From: CAYYAQ01 sp964469555
GTDB taxonomy: Bacteria > Planctomycetota > UBA1135 > UBA2386
DNA: 23,026 nucleotides
NCBI GenBank assembly: GCA_964469555.1
Contig: CAYYAQ010000083.1
Location: 1-23,026, forward strand
Reading direction: 5' to 3'
Made by a program: the position numbers and the translations under genes. The first letter of the stretch is position 1. The number at the start of each line of letters is the position of its first letter. The notes under the pieces are model-generated. The model was not told the origin of the DNA, did not search any database, and worked only from the letters and a program-made list of their open reading frames with translations. Of the stretch, positions 1-7,987 are shown piece after piece.

Positions 1-474
1 GCCGCGCATCCGCTTGCGGCCACCACGGCGACCACCCCACTTGCCACCAGCGCCGCCGCCGAGGCCGACTGCGGTGTTCCACTGGTTGCTGTCGAAGGCG
101 GACTCGACCGTGTCGGTGTCCGCTTCGTCGATGACGTTCTCGGACACTTCCTCGGTCTCGGAGATCTCGGTCTCCTGGACTTCTTCTTCCGGGACGACCT
201 CCTCTTCGACTTCTTCCTCCTCTTCTTCTTCCTCTTCGATCTCGTCTTCCTTCTCTTCGTTTTCCATCTGGATCGACTTCTCGCCCCGCAGGTTGCGCGG
301 GTTGTCGAGGGCGAAGTAGAGGATGAAGCCGCCGATCAGGTGGGCCAGGATGGAGATGGCGAGCCAGGGCGCGTGGCGCAGCTGGTCGGACATCACCTGG
401 GAGAAGTCCTCCTCCTGTTCCCAGATCGGCGGGGTATGGGACTCGATGTGGAGTTTGGTTGGGTCGATCGTCAT
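1..474 (-). CDS. TonB-like single-pass membrane protein with Glu-rich tract (partial)
   Basis: The reading frame starts at ATG 474 and stays open to the left edge (158 codons, no stop), so the C-terminal part lies outside the window. Visible order: a soluble N-terminus (about residues 1-35), one hydrophobic segment at about 36-56 (APWLAISILAHLIGG onward), a very acidic region at about 71-125 including nine consecutive Glu, then a Gly/Arg-rich stretch (GLGGGAGGKWGG) at the cut end. A short cytoplasmic head, one anchor and a charged spacer resemble TonB-type or other anchored periplasmic proteins. I recall similar N-termini in large planctomycete proteins with squalene-cyclase-like or von Willebrand repeats, but nothing visible here proves that. 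It follows the SurA-like gene on the same strand after 257 nt and may be transcribed separately. The frame is well supported; the function is unknown. Confidence 0.7.
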   Translation of the reverse strand, partial: MTIDPTKLHIESHTPPIWEQEEDFSQVMSDQLRHAPWLAISILAHLIGGFILYFALDNPRNLRGEKSIQMENEEKEDEIEEEEEEEEEVEEEVVPEEEVQETEISETEEVSENVIDEADTDTVESAFDSNQWNTAVGLGGGAGGKWGGRRGGRKRMRG

Positions 475-731
475 GTCTTTGCGACTCGATTCTCGGGTTT
501 GCGTTGAGCGGACGGCGGTCGGCCACGTGGCTGGGACGAGGCCGTGGATGGAAGTTCCCAACGGGGGCCGTCAGAGGGGGTTCAGACGAAAGAAAGTTAG
601 CCTCTCGATCAGGGTATGGGAAGGCCTCATCCGGTTGCCGCCCATGGGATTGGGCGATTCCGACCCCGGAGCTGGCCGCTCGGGCCAGGAGGAGCACAAG
701 CGCCGCGGGCGGACCGGTTTGCGGCCCGGGG

Positions 732-1829
732 CTAACGCTGCCGGCGGCCCAGGGGCGGCCAGATCTTCAGGGTCTTCTCCTGGTCCCGCTCGAGTCGGAT
801 CAGCATCCGATCGGTCTCCAGCCGCACGAGTTCCTCCCGGAGGAGGTTCTGGACCCGGGGGTCGTTCCAATGGAACTCTTCCGCCGCGGTCTGGCTGACG
901 ATCTTGAGGACCCAAAAAGCCTCGTCGTGCAGTGTTGGGGCGCTGACTTCCCCCTCCTTGGCCCCATCGACGAAGGTCTGGATGAAGGGCTGGAGCTTCT
1001 TCGCCGAGGCCTTCGTCACCTCCTGGTCGGCCAAGGAGTCGCCACCGAACGCACTCGCGACCTGCTGGCCGGTCTCCGCGGTCGTCTTCCACTTCTTCGA
1101 AGCTGAAAGGGCGGTGGCTCTCACCTTCGCTTCATCCTCCGCTCCGATCGAGAACCGCACCAGCGCGAGCAACGTCGTCGAGGCGGTCCGGAGCTCCGGC
1201 GCCCGCTGCTGGTAGTGGGCTCGCATCGCCCTCGGCGTGATCATCAGGGCCCGGCGGTCGCGGAACCGCGCGAGGAAGTCCTGTCGCGCGAGATTGAAGA
1301 GGATGTCCTCGGTCTCCCTGCGATCGCGGATGAACTGGGAACTGCCCATCCATCCCGAGTCCTGCTCCTGACGCAGAAGGTTGTTCACGCTGCCGAACCG
1401 CTTGATCTGCTCCTGCCGCTTGCGCGCCAGCTCGGATTCGACGATCTGTTGGATCCGTTCGGGGGACGCGCCCGGGATCGACCACGCGGACTGGGCCTGG
1501 ACTGCCGAGCTGAGGAACTTCATCCGCACCTGCTGGAACAGTCTCATCCGCAGCCGCGCGTCGAACTGCATGCCCCCGCGCATGCGGCTCGTGAGTGTCG
1601 CGATGTAGGTCTCCTCGACTTCACTCAGCAATATGACCCTGTTGTCGATCGTCATCATCACGCGGTCGAGGAGTCGGGGTTCGTCGTCGCTCCGCGTCGC
1701 CTTCTTCGCGGGCGCCGCGCCGATTCCGGCGGGCGGGGCCTTCTTTCTCTCCTTGGGGAGGTCCTGGGCGGCGAGGGTCTGCGGCATCAAAGCCGCTGCA
1801 CACGCGATGCCGCCACAGATCCGCCTCAC
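732..1829 (-). CDS. Secreted SurA/PpiC-type peptidyl-prolyl isomerase-like protein
   Basis: A probable periplasmic folding factor of about 365 residues. From GTG 1829 the N-terminus is a compact signal peptide: Arg-Arg, a hydrophobic ICGGIACAAALM core, and a likely cut after TLAA. A basic Pro/Ala/Lys linker follows, then a SurA_N-like block (LLDRVMMTIDNRVILLSEVE at about 53-72) with long helical segments. A degenerate parvulin-like region with GEVSAPTLHDEAFWVLKIV precedes the C-terminus. I cannot show a complete active parvulin site, so it may be only a chaperone. Start choice: GTG 1829 overlaps the mfd stop by four bases (GTGA) and gives a normal signal peptide. An in-frame ATG at 1880 is also possible, but it lies 55 nt inside mfd with AAAGGA directly against it, too close to act as a ribosome binding site. 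The stop is TAG at 732-734. Confidence 0.82.
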   Translation of the reverse strand: MRRICGGIACAAALMPQTLAAQDLPKERKKAPPAGIGAAPAKKATRSDDEPRLLDRVMMTIDNRVILLSEVEETYIATLTSRMRGGMQFDARLRMRLFQQVRMKFLSSAVQAQSAWSIPGASPERIQQIVESELARKRQEQIKRFGSVNNLLRQEQDSGWMGSSQFIRDRRETEDILFNLARQDFLARFRDRRALMITPRAMRAHYQQRAPELRTASTTLLALVRFSIGAEDEAKVRATALSASKKWKTTAETGQQVASAFGGDSLADQEVTKASAKKLQPFIQTFVDGAKEGEVSAPTLHDEAFWVLKIVSQTAAEEFHWNDPRVQNLLREELVRLETDRMLIRLERDQEKTLKIWPPLGRRQR

Positions 1830-4800
1830 GTGGAGGCGGAAGTGGAGTCCTTTCGTCGTCGCCGCTGCTTGCCTGACCATTCCTTTCGCATCATCGGCAA
1901 TCGGTTCTCGCCCAGCAAGGCTTGAAGGAATAACTGCAACACGCCCGGTCCGGCGATCTCGGTGTGTCCGCGGCACCGTCGGGGGAGGATCAGGTGTGTT
2001 TTTCCGGGCTCGACCTGTCGCACGGCGTCGAACGAATCGAGCCACGCGCCGCCGAGCGGATGTCCGGGCGGATGGCGTACGACGACGCGATCCGAGTCGA
2101 CGAACTGCACGCCGAGGACGCCGTGCCCGAGTAGCAAGTGCTTCAGCAGGAACACGAGCAGGAGCGTCTCCACTGGCTCTGGGAGGCTGCCGAACCGGTC
2201 CATGATCGATAGCCCGATCGCGACGGCGGCGTCCGGAGTCTGTGCCGCGTCCATCTCCCGCAGGAGATCGAGCCGCGCCTTGGGTTCGGTCACGAACGTG
2301 TCCGGCAGGAACGCCGAGAGCCGCAGATCGACATCGACTTCCCTCACCTCGTAGTGCTGGTAATCCGTCGCGTCCGGGTTCTGCCGCGCGCCGTCCATCG
2401 CGACCTTCAGGAGCTGGCAGTACATCTCGTAGCCGACGGCGGCGATGTGCCCCGATTGTTGTGGCCCGAGCAAGTTGCCGGCGCCGCGGATCTCGAGGTC
2501 CTTCATCGCGATCGCGAAGCCTGCGCCGAGGCTGGAGAACTCCTCGATCGCTTTCAGCCGCTTCTTCGCTTCTTCGCCGATCGGCATGGTGCGATCCAGG
2601 AGCAACAGGCAGTGTGCGCGCGCAGAACTGCGTCCGACCCGACCTCGCAGTTGATGCAGCTCCGCCAGACCGAAGCGATCGGCGCGCTCGATCAACATCG
2701 TGTTGGCTCGCGGGATGTCGAGGCCGTTCTCGATGATGGTCGTGCAGACCAGGATGTCTGCTTCGCCGCGAAGGAAGGTGCGCAACGCCTTCTCCATCTG
2801 CGATTCCGTCATCTTGCCGTGGCCGACGACGACCGTGGCGTTCGGCGTGAGCTTGCGGATGTCGGTCGCCACGCGCTCGATGGACTCGACGCGGTTGTGC
2901 AGGTAGTAGACCTGGCCCTCGCGCGCGAGTTCGCGCTGGATCGTCTGCTGGACGATCACCGGGTCTTGGAATGCCATCCGCGTGTCGACCTCCTGTCGAC
3001 CCTCCGGTGGCTGCGTCAGGGTCGAGATGTCGCGGATCCCGACCAGCGACGCGTGCATCGTCCGCGGGATGGGTGTCGCACTCAGCGTCAGGACGTCGAC
3101 CGTCCGCTTGAGGGACTTGATGTGCTCCTTGTGCCGTACGCCGAATCGCTGTTCTTCGTCGACGACGAGCAAGCCCAGCTGTCGGAAGTGCACATCCTCG
3201 CTGAGCAGTCTGTGAGTACCGACGAGGACGTCGACGCGACCCGCGGCGGCGGCGGCGATGACGGCCTTGCGTGCCTTCGCGGTGCGGAATCGGGACAGTA
3301 CTTCGACAACGAGCGTGTGCGGCGTGAATCGCTCGGCGAAGGTCTGGGCGTGTTGCTCGGCGAGGATGGTGGTCGGCACGAGCACGGCTACCTGGCGACC
3401 GGTGATCGCGACCTTGAACGCGGCGCGCATCGCGAGCTCCGTCTTGCCGAACCCGACGTCGCCGCACAGCAGCCGGTCCATCGGCGCGGGCTTCTCGAGA
3501 TCGGCGCGGATCTCCTCCCACGACGTCACCTGGTCGGGGGTGTCCGTGAACGGGAAGCCGTCGAGAAACTCGTCCTCCAGCGGATCCCGGGGATACGGCG
3601 GGCGCTCGCTCGTCTGCCGTTCGACCGACAGGTCGAGCAGATCGGAAGCCATGTCGAACAACGACTGCGCGACTTCCTCCTTGCGCTTCGCGAAGCTCTT
3701 GCCGCCGAGCTTGTCCAGACGCGGTTTTCCGTCGCCGGCGCCGACGTACTTCTGCACGAGGTGGATCTTCGAGACCGGGACGAGCAGGCGGACTTCGTCG
3801 CGAAAGAGCAGGCGGAGGTGGTCCTCGGCGGTGAAGCCGCGCTTCACGAGCTCGATTTCCTCGAACCGCGCGAGCCCGTGCACCGCATGCACGACGACAT
3901 CTCCCGGGCCGAGTTCGAAGAAGCTCTGCAGCGCGCGGCTCGGCACCGCCATCTTCTCGATGGTTCGGGGCTTGCTGGGAACACCGGCGAACTCGGTGTT
4001 CGAGACGATGGTCACGGCGGCGTCGGGGATCCGGAATCCGCGGCTGAGCGTCCCGATGCCGATGCTGATCTGTTCGGCGTCCAGCGCGACTCCCTTGTTC
4101 GCGAAGATCTGCCGCAGCCGGTCGCTGTCGGCTTGGGTGCCGCAGACGATGCGGATGCTGCCCTTCAATCCGCGGATCGATCGCAGTCGACCCATCGGGT
4201 CCGTCTCGCCTGACCCGACGGCGCTGCCAGCCGACAAGATCTTGAAATCGAGGTCGTGGGTCGGCAGCGACGCGAGATCGAAACACGTCAGCGGCGCGGT
4301 CGCCTCGCGAAACCGATCCCACACGCGGTGCGTCGAGTCTCCTGGCGACATGGCTTGCACGACGTGCTCTTCGATCCGCAGCGGTTCGTGGCGCAGGATC
4401 AGGAGGTCCTTGCGCAGGACATGGTCGGTCACGTCGCACTCCTCGTCCGCGGTGACTCCGAGCGCGAGCAGGATCTGTTTGCAGACTTCGAGGGAGCGCT
4501 GGGATGTCGGGTCGAACTTGCGGATGGACTCGAGCGCGTCGTCGAAGAACTCCAGGCGGAACGCGTCGGGTGACGCCATGGGGTAGACGTCGAGGATGTC
4601 GCCGCGCCGGCTGATCTCGCCCGGCGCCAGGACCAGCGGGACGTCGCGCAGCCCGGCGGCCGTCGCTTTGATGAGCAGCTTCTCCGGGTCGAACTTGGAC
4701 CCGACCTTGAGTTCGACGCGCCCGCGACCGAGGTTTCGCCGACTCGGCGCCGGTTGGGTCAGCGCGTCGACGCTGCCGATCAGCAGGAACCGGTCGTCCT

Positions 4801-5146
4801 TGTGTAGTTCGCTGAGGACGCGCACGCGCTGGCTGCGGCTGCCCTGATCGATCTGACCGTCGATGTCGTAGAGCTCGGTTACGAGACAGCGGGGCGGCGC
4901 CTCCTTCGCCCTCTCCGGACAAAAGCTGTCAATGTCGGCCCCGAGCGCGAGGGAGTCGTCATCGTCGGCGGTGATGACGAGGATCGCGCCCTTCCAGTGC
5001 CGTTGCAAGGCGTGGATCAGGAGTCCGGTGCTGGCACCCCAGAGCCCGCCGATCGAGCGGTGGCTCCGCTGATCGAGCGCCGCGAACACGTGTTGCGTCG
5101 TGGCCAGCGACTCGAAGCCCCGCAGCACGGACGTCGTCCGCTTCAC
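1826..5146 (-). CDS. mfd: Transcription-repair coupling factor Mfd
   Basis: This ATP-driven DNA translocase removes RNA polymerase stalled at lesions and recruits UvrA for nucleotide excision repair. The protein has 1106 residues, close to the family's usual length of about 1150. Order: a UvrB-like N-terminal part, including GEISRRGDILDVYP; a CarD-like RNA polymerase interaction domain beginning near residue 412 (LGPGDVVVHAVHGLARF); then the superfamily 2 helicase core. The core has Walker A GDVGFGKT (about 562-569), the DEEQ box (about 663-666), motif III LSATPIPRTM, ILVCTTIIENGLDIPRANT, and motif VI QLRGRVGRS. A TRCF C-terminal domain follows. The start is GTG 5146, which overlaps the stop of rnc by four bases (GTGA). 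The C-terminal tail is basic and Ser-rich. Identification is firm. Confidence 0.97.
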   Translation of the reverse strand: MKRTTSVLRGFESLATTQHVFAALDQRSHRSIGGLWGASTGLLIHALQRHWKGAILVITADDDDSLALGADIDSFCPERAKEAPPRCLVTELYDIDGQIDQGSRSQRVRVLSELHKDDRFLLIGSVDALTQPAPSRRNLGRGRVELKVGSKFDPEKLLIKATAAGLRDVPLVLAPGEISRRGDILDVYPMASPDAFRLEFFDDALESIRKFDPTSQRSLEVCKQILLALGVTADEECDVTDHVLRKDLLILRHEPLRIEEHVVQAMSPGDSTHRVWDRFREATAPLTCFDLASLPTHDLDFKILSAGSAVGSGETDPMGRLRSIRGLKGSIRIVCGTQADSDRLRQIFANKGVALDAEQISIGIGTLSRGFRIPDAAVTIVSNTEFAGVPSKPRTIEKMAVPSRALQSFFELGPGDVVVHAVHGLARFEEIELVKRGFTAEDHLRLLFRDEVRLLVPVSKIHLVQKYVGAGDGKPRLDKLGGKSFAKRKEEVAQSLFDMASDLLDLSVERQTSERPPYPRDPLEDEFLDGFPFTDTPDQVTSWEEIRADLEKPAPMDRLLCGDVGFGKTELAMRAAFKVAITGRQVAVLVPTTILAEQHAQTFAERFTPHTLVVEVLSRFRTAKARKAVIAAAAAGRVDVLVGTHRLLSEDVHFRQLGLLVVDEEQRFGVRHKEHIKSLKRTVDVLTLSATPIPRTMHASLVGIRDISTLTQPPEGRQEVDTRMAFQDPVIVQQTIQRELAREGQVYYLHNRVESIERVATDIRKLTPNATVVVGHGKMTESQMEKALRTFLRGEADILVCTTIIENGLDIPRANTMLIERADRFGLAELHQLRGRVGRSSARAHCLLLLDRTMPIGEEAKKRLKAIEEFSSLGAGFAIAMKDLEIRGAGNLLGPQQSGHIAAVGYEMYCQLLKVAMDGARQNPDATDYQHYEVREVDVDLRLSAFLPDTFVTEPKARLDLLREMDAAQTPDAAVAIGLSIMDRFGSLPEPVETLLLVFLLKHLLLGHGVLGVQFVDSDRVVVRHPPGHPLGGAWLDSFDAVRQVEPGKTHLILPRRCRGHTEIAGPGVLQLFLQALLGENRLPMMRKEWSGKQRRRRKDSTSAST

Positions 5147-5986
5147 CGAGCTCGTCGCGACCTCGCGGACCGTTTCTCCACGCTCTGGGCTTCCTCCCAG
5201 ATGATCTGGATGTCGTCGTCGCTGGAACCCTCAGTCGTCGTCGGTTCGCCTGGGGGCTGGTCGTCGGTGGTGGCGTGCAACTCGGCGAGGCACGCGGCTG
5301 CGGCCTCCTGCTCGCCGGTCTGCTTGCTCTTCACTTCGGAGGAACGGCACGTGATGCGGTCGAGGGTGACGGCCACCCGAAACGTGGGAGCGTGGTCGGG
5401 GCCCGTCGTCTCGGGAGCCGAGGTTCTTCGCCTGGGCCCACTGGTTGAGCCGGGTCTTGGGGTCGGTGGTCCCGCGCAGGTCCTCCTGATCGAGTTGGAA
5501 CCTCTCGATCACGAACACCTGTACGAACCGGCGCGCGGCGCGGATGCCGCCATCGAGGTAGACCGCGGCGAGCACGGCTTCGACAAGATCGGCGAGGATA
5601 CGCGGCGACCGGATGCTCTCGTCGGTAAGGCCGCGGCCGACGAGGAGATACGTTCCGAGGTTGAGCTCCTCCGCGACCATCGCCAAGGGTCGACGGCTGA
5701 CCATCAACGATCGCCGACTGGTCAGTTCGCCCTCGGGCACCTCCGGCTTGCGCTTGTAGAGGCACTCCGCGACGAGGAATCCGAGCACCGCGTCGCCGAG
5801 GAACTCGAGCCGCTCGTAGTCGGGCAGTCCTTCGTTGCCGAGCGACGAGTGGCTGAGTGCACGGTGGAGCAGGCCCAGGTCCCGGAATTCGTGACCGATG
5901 ATCCCGCTGACCTCGTGCAGTTTCGCCTCGCGTGACAGATTGATTCGTTTCGGAGACACGGATTCAGGTTCGAAGGGCAGGAACAC
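5143..5986 (-). CDS. rnc: Ribonuclease III, interrupted by a +1 frameshift
   Basis: This double-strand-specific endoribonuclease matures rRNA and processes structured mRNA. From GTG 5986 the catalytic domain is complete: the signature ERLEFLGDAVLGF with metal-binding E61 and D65, and ADLVEAVLAAVYLDGG with D133 and E136. The dsRNA-binding domain starts in this frame (TDPKTRLNQWAQAKNLGS) but continues in another frame as TGPDHAPTFRVAVTLDRIT and SKQTGEQEAAAACLAEL. The switch is at the CCC run at 5413-5415, where one extra base, or two missing bases, would restore a protein of about 281 residues. Unrepaired, the first frame ends at 5231 with a non-homologous tail. The restored frame ends with TGA at 5143-5145, overlapping the mfd start, which argues that the ancestral gene used this stop. 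A sequencing or assembly error is the likeliest cause; a true mutation cannot be excluded. Confidence 0.9.
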
Positions 5987-6025
5987 CGTTCAGCATATCG
6001 TGTCGCCCGGTCGATTCACCTCGGC

Positions 6026-6051
6026 TGATGCGAGGGGGGCCAGTCGCATCA
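6026..6051. terminator. Perfect 8-bp hairpin between typA and rnc
   Basis: TGATGCGA at 6026-6033 and TCGCATCA at 6044-6051 are exact inverted copies around a 10-nt G-rich loop. The structure lies in the 92-nt gap after the typA stop and before the rnc start, both on the minus strand. No run of U follows it on either strand, so it is not a classic intrinsic terminator. It could slow transcription, protect the typA mRNA end, or be an RNase III site in the rnc leader. The role is inferred only from structure and position. Confidence 0.35.
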
Positions 6052-6078
6052 CGAACGAGGGGACTCCCCGGCACGCGA

Positions 6079-7888
6079 CTAGGTCTTCGCGCTCTCCCGG
6101 GCGTCCCGCTTGCGTTCCTTCTCGTTGAGGGCGCGCTTGCGCAGCCGGATGTTGTTCGGCGTGATTTCGACCAACTCGTCTTCGCCGACGTACTCGAGAG
6201 CGTCTTCCAGGCCGATGATGCGGGTCGACTGGAGCTTCGTGAAGCTCTCCTTCGTGCTCGACCGGATGTTGTTCAACTGCTTTTCTCGGGCCAGGTTGAC
6301 GACGAGGTCGTTCTCCTTGCAGTTCTCGCCGACGACCATTCCCTCGTAGATCGCCGTCTGCGGCGGCGTGAAGAACACGCCCCGATCCTTCAGCGCGTCG
6401 AGCGAGTAGGCGCTTGACTTGCCGCGCGACATCGAGATCAGCACTCCGAGCAATCGGCCCTTGATCTCGCCGCGGTGTTTTCCGTACTNNNNNNNNNNTC
6501 GTCGCCTCGCCAGCGCTCACGTTGAGGATGCGGTTGCGGACGCCGATCAGCCCGCGGGCGGGGATCGTGAACTGGATGCGCTGGAAGTTGCCCTTCTTCT
6601 CCATCGTGAGGAGCTCGCCACGGCGGTCGCCGATGATCTCGATGATTTTGCCGCTCGCGGTTTCCGGGGTGTCCACCGTGAGGAGTTCGATCGGCTCGGT
6701 CACGACGCCGTCTTCCTTGTGGAAGATGACGTGGGGCTTGCCGACCGAGAACTCGTACCCTTCGCGCCGCATGGACTCCAGGAGGAAGCCCAGGTGCATC
6801 ACGCCGCGACCGGCGATCTCGAAGCTGTCCGGCGAATCGCCTCGCGTGACGCGCATCGCGACGTTCGTGCGCAGCTCCTTGTCCAGTCGCTCGCGGAGGT
6901 GACGACTCGTGACGAACTTGCCGTCGAGACCGGCGAATGGCGAGTCGTTGACGCGCATGATGATGGTCATCGTCGGCTCGTCGATGGAGATGATGGGGAG
7001 CGGTTCGGCGACTTCGATGTCGGTGATGGAGTCGCCGATGTCGATGTGCTCGATGCCGTAGACACCGCACAGGTCGCCGGCCTCGACGGACTGCACTTCC
7101 TTGCGACCCAGACCTTCGAAGCTGTAGAGGCCGCGGACCTGCACCGGACGCTTATTTCCGTCGTGGTCGATGCGGAAGATCGCGTCGCCGACGTTGAGAC
7201 AGCCGCGGTGAACGCGACCGATCGCGATGCGACCGACGAAGTCCGACCACTCGAGCGTACTGACGCGGAACTGGAGGGCGCCCTTCGGATTGTCCGTGGG
7301 TGCGGGGATGTGTTCGATGATCTGTTTGAAGAGCGGGCGAAGATCCGAGCCTTTGGTGTCAGTTTCGAGGCTCACCCAGCCATCCCGCCCCGAACCGTAC
7401 GCGACGGGGAACTCGAGTGCGTGCTCGTCGGCGTCGAGGTCGATGAACAGGTCGTAGACCTCGTTGAGAACTTCCTGGCTGCGCGCGTCGTGCTTGTCGA
7501 CCTTGTTGATGAGGACGATCGGGACGAGTTTGTGTTCGAAGGCCTTCGACAGCACGAAGCGGGTCTGCGGCATCGGGCCCTCCGCCGCGTCGACCAGCAA
7601 GAGAACGCCGTCCGCCATGGACAGGACGCGTTCCACCTCACCGCCGAAGTCCGCGTGCCCGGGCGTGTCGATGATGTTGATCTTGACGCCGCTGTATTCG
7701 ACGACGGTGTTCTTCGCGAGGATGGTGATGCCCCGCTCGCGTTCCAGGTCATTGGAGTCGAGGATGCAATCCACCGTCTCCTGGTTCTCCCGGAAGATGC
7801 CAGTCTGACGTAACATGCCGTCCACGAGGGTGGTCTTCCCGTGGTCGACGTGGGCGATGATGGCGATGTTTCGGACCCGCTGAGTCAT
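6079..7888 (-). CDS. typA: Translational GTPase TypA/BipA, split by an assembly gap
   Basis: This ribosome-binding GTPase of the elongation-factor family acts in ribosome assembly and stress adaptation. Starting at ATG 7888, the G domain is complete: G1 AHVDHGKTT (12-20), RERGITI (50-56), G3 DTPGHAD (74-80), G4 NKVDK (128-132). EF-G-like domains follow (GRGVMHLGFLLESMRREGYE and ARGLIGVRNRILNVSAGEAT). The frame is then interrupted by ten Ns at 6489-6498. To the left of the gap the C-terminal domain resumes in another frame as YGKHRGEIKGRLLGVLIS, continuing through DRGVFFTPPQTAIYEGMVVG and EDELVEITPNNIRLRKR to TAG at 6079-6081. Reading through the gap without a correction gives a false C-terminus ending near 5990. 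Compared with the family, about seven residues are missing at the gap. rnc follows after 92 nt. Confidence 0.95.
6489..6498. other. Assembly gap (10 N) inside typA
   Basis: Ten ambiguous bases interrupt typA. The known flanks contribute one base (A) before and two bases (AG) after the Ns on the coding strand, so the true gap must be a multiple of three to keep the frame, and ten is not. TypA proteins normally have about seven residues between the GEAT-like position and the conserved Tyr, which predicts roughly 18 missing bases. The Ns are therefore a placeholder, not a measured length. Confidence 0.95.
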
Positions 7889-7987
7889 TTGGCCTGTATC
7901 GGCTCTGCTTGCAAGAAAAGGCGATGGGTTGTCCAGAGAGGTGTCGTAGGGGTCAACGGCCTCTTGGACCCGGGAATTCCAGGATGT

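Noticed and set aside
181..262. Pyrimidine-rich microsatellite-like repeat
   Set aside because: It is the complement of mixed GAA/GAG codons for the Glu-rich tract. Both Glu codons are used, so selection on protein explains it better than slippage.
475..731. Possible small gene or terminator between the SurA-like gene and the TonB-like gene
   Set aside because: Frames here are extensions of shadows. A short CGCCCA/TGGGCG inverted repeat at 639-656 has no U-run and is too weak to call.
2354..4213. Plus-strand open frame of about 619 codons opposite mfd
   Set aside because: It lies wholly antisense to the firmly identified mfd, has no recognisable domain and shows the Asp/Glu/Arg/Leu bias of an antisense shadow.
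732..4922. Very long minus-strand frame of almost 1400 codons
   Set aside because: Only its last 383 or so codons form a real gene (the SurA-like protein). The rest is an Arg/Pro/Ala-rich shadow of mfd, caused by high GC.
6419..7813. Plus-strand open frame opposite typA
   Set aside because: It is antisense to an intact GTPase domain, has low-complexity Asp/Val-rich composition, and runs across the Ns.
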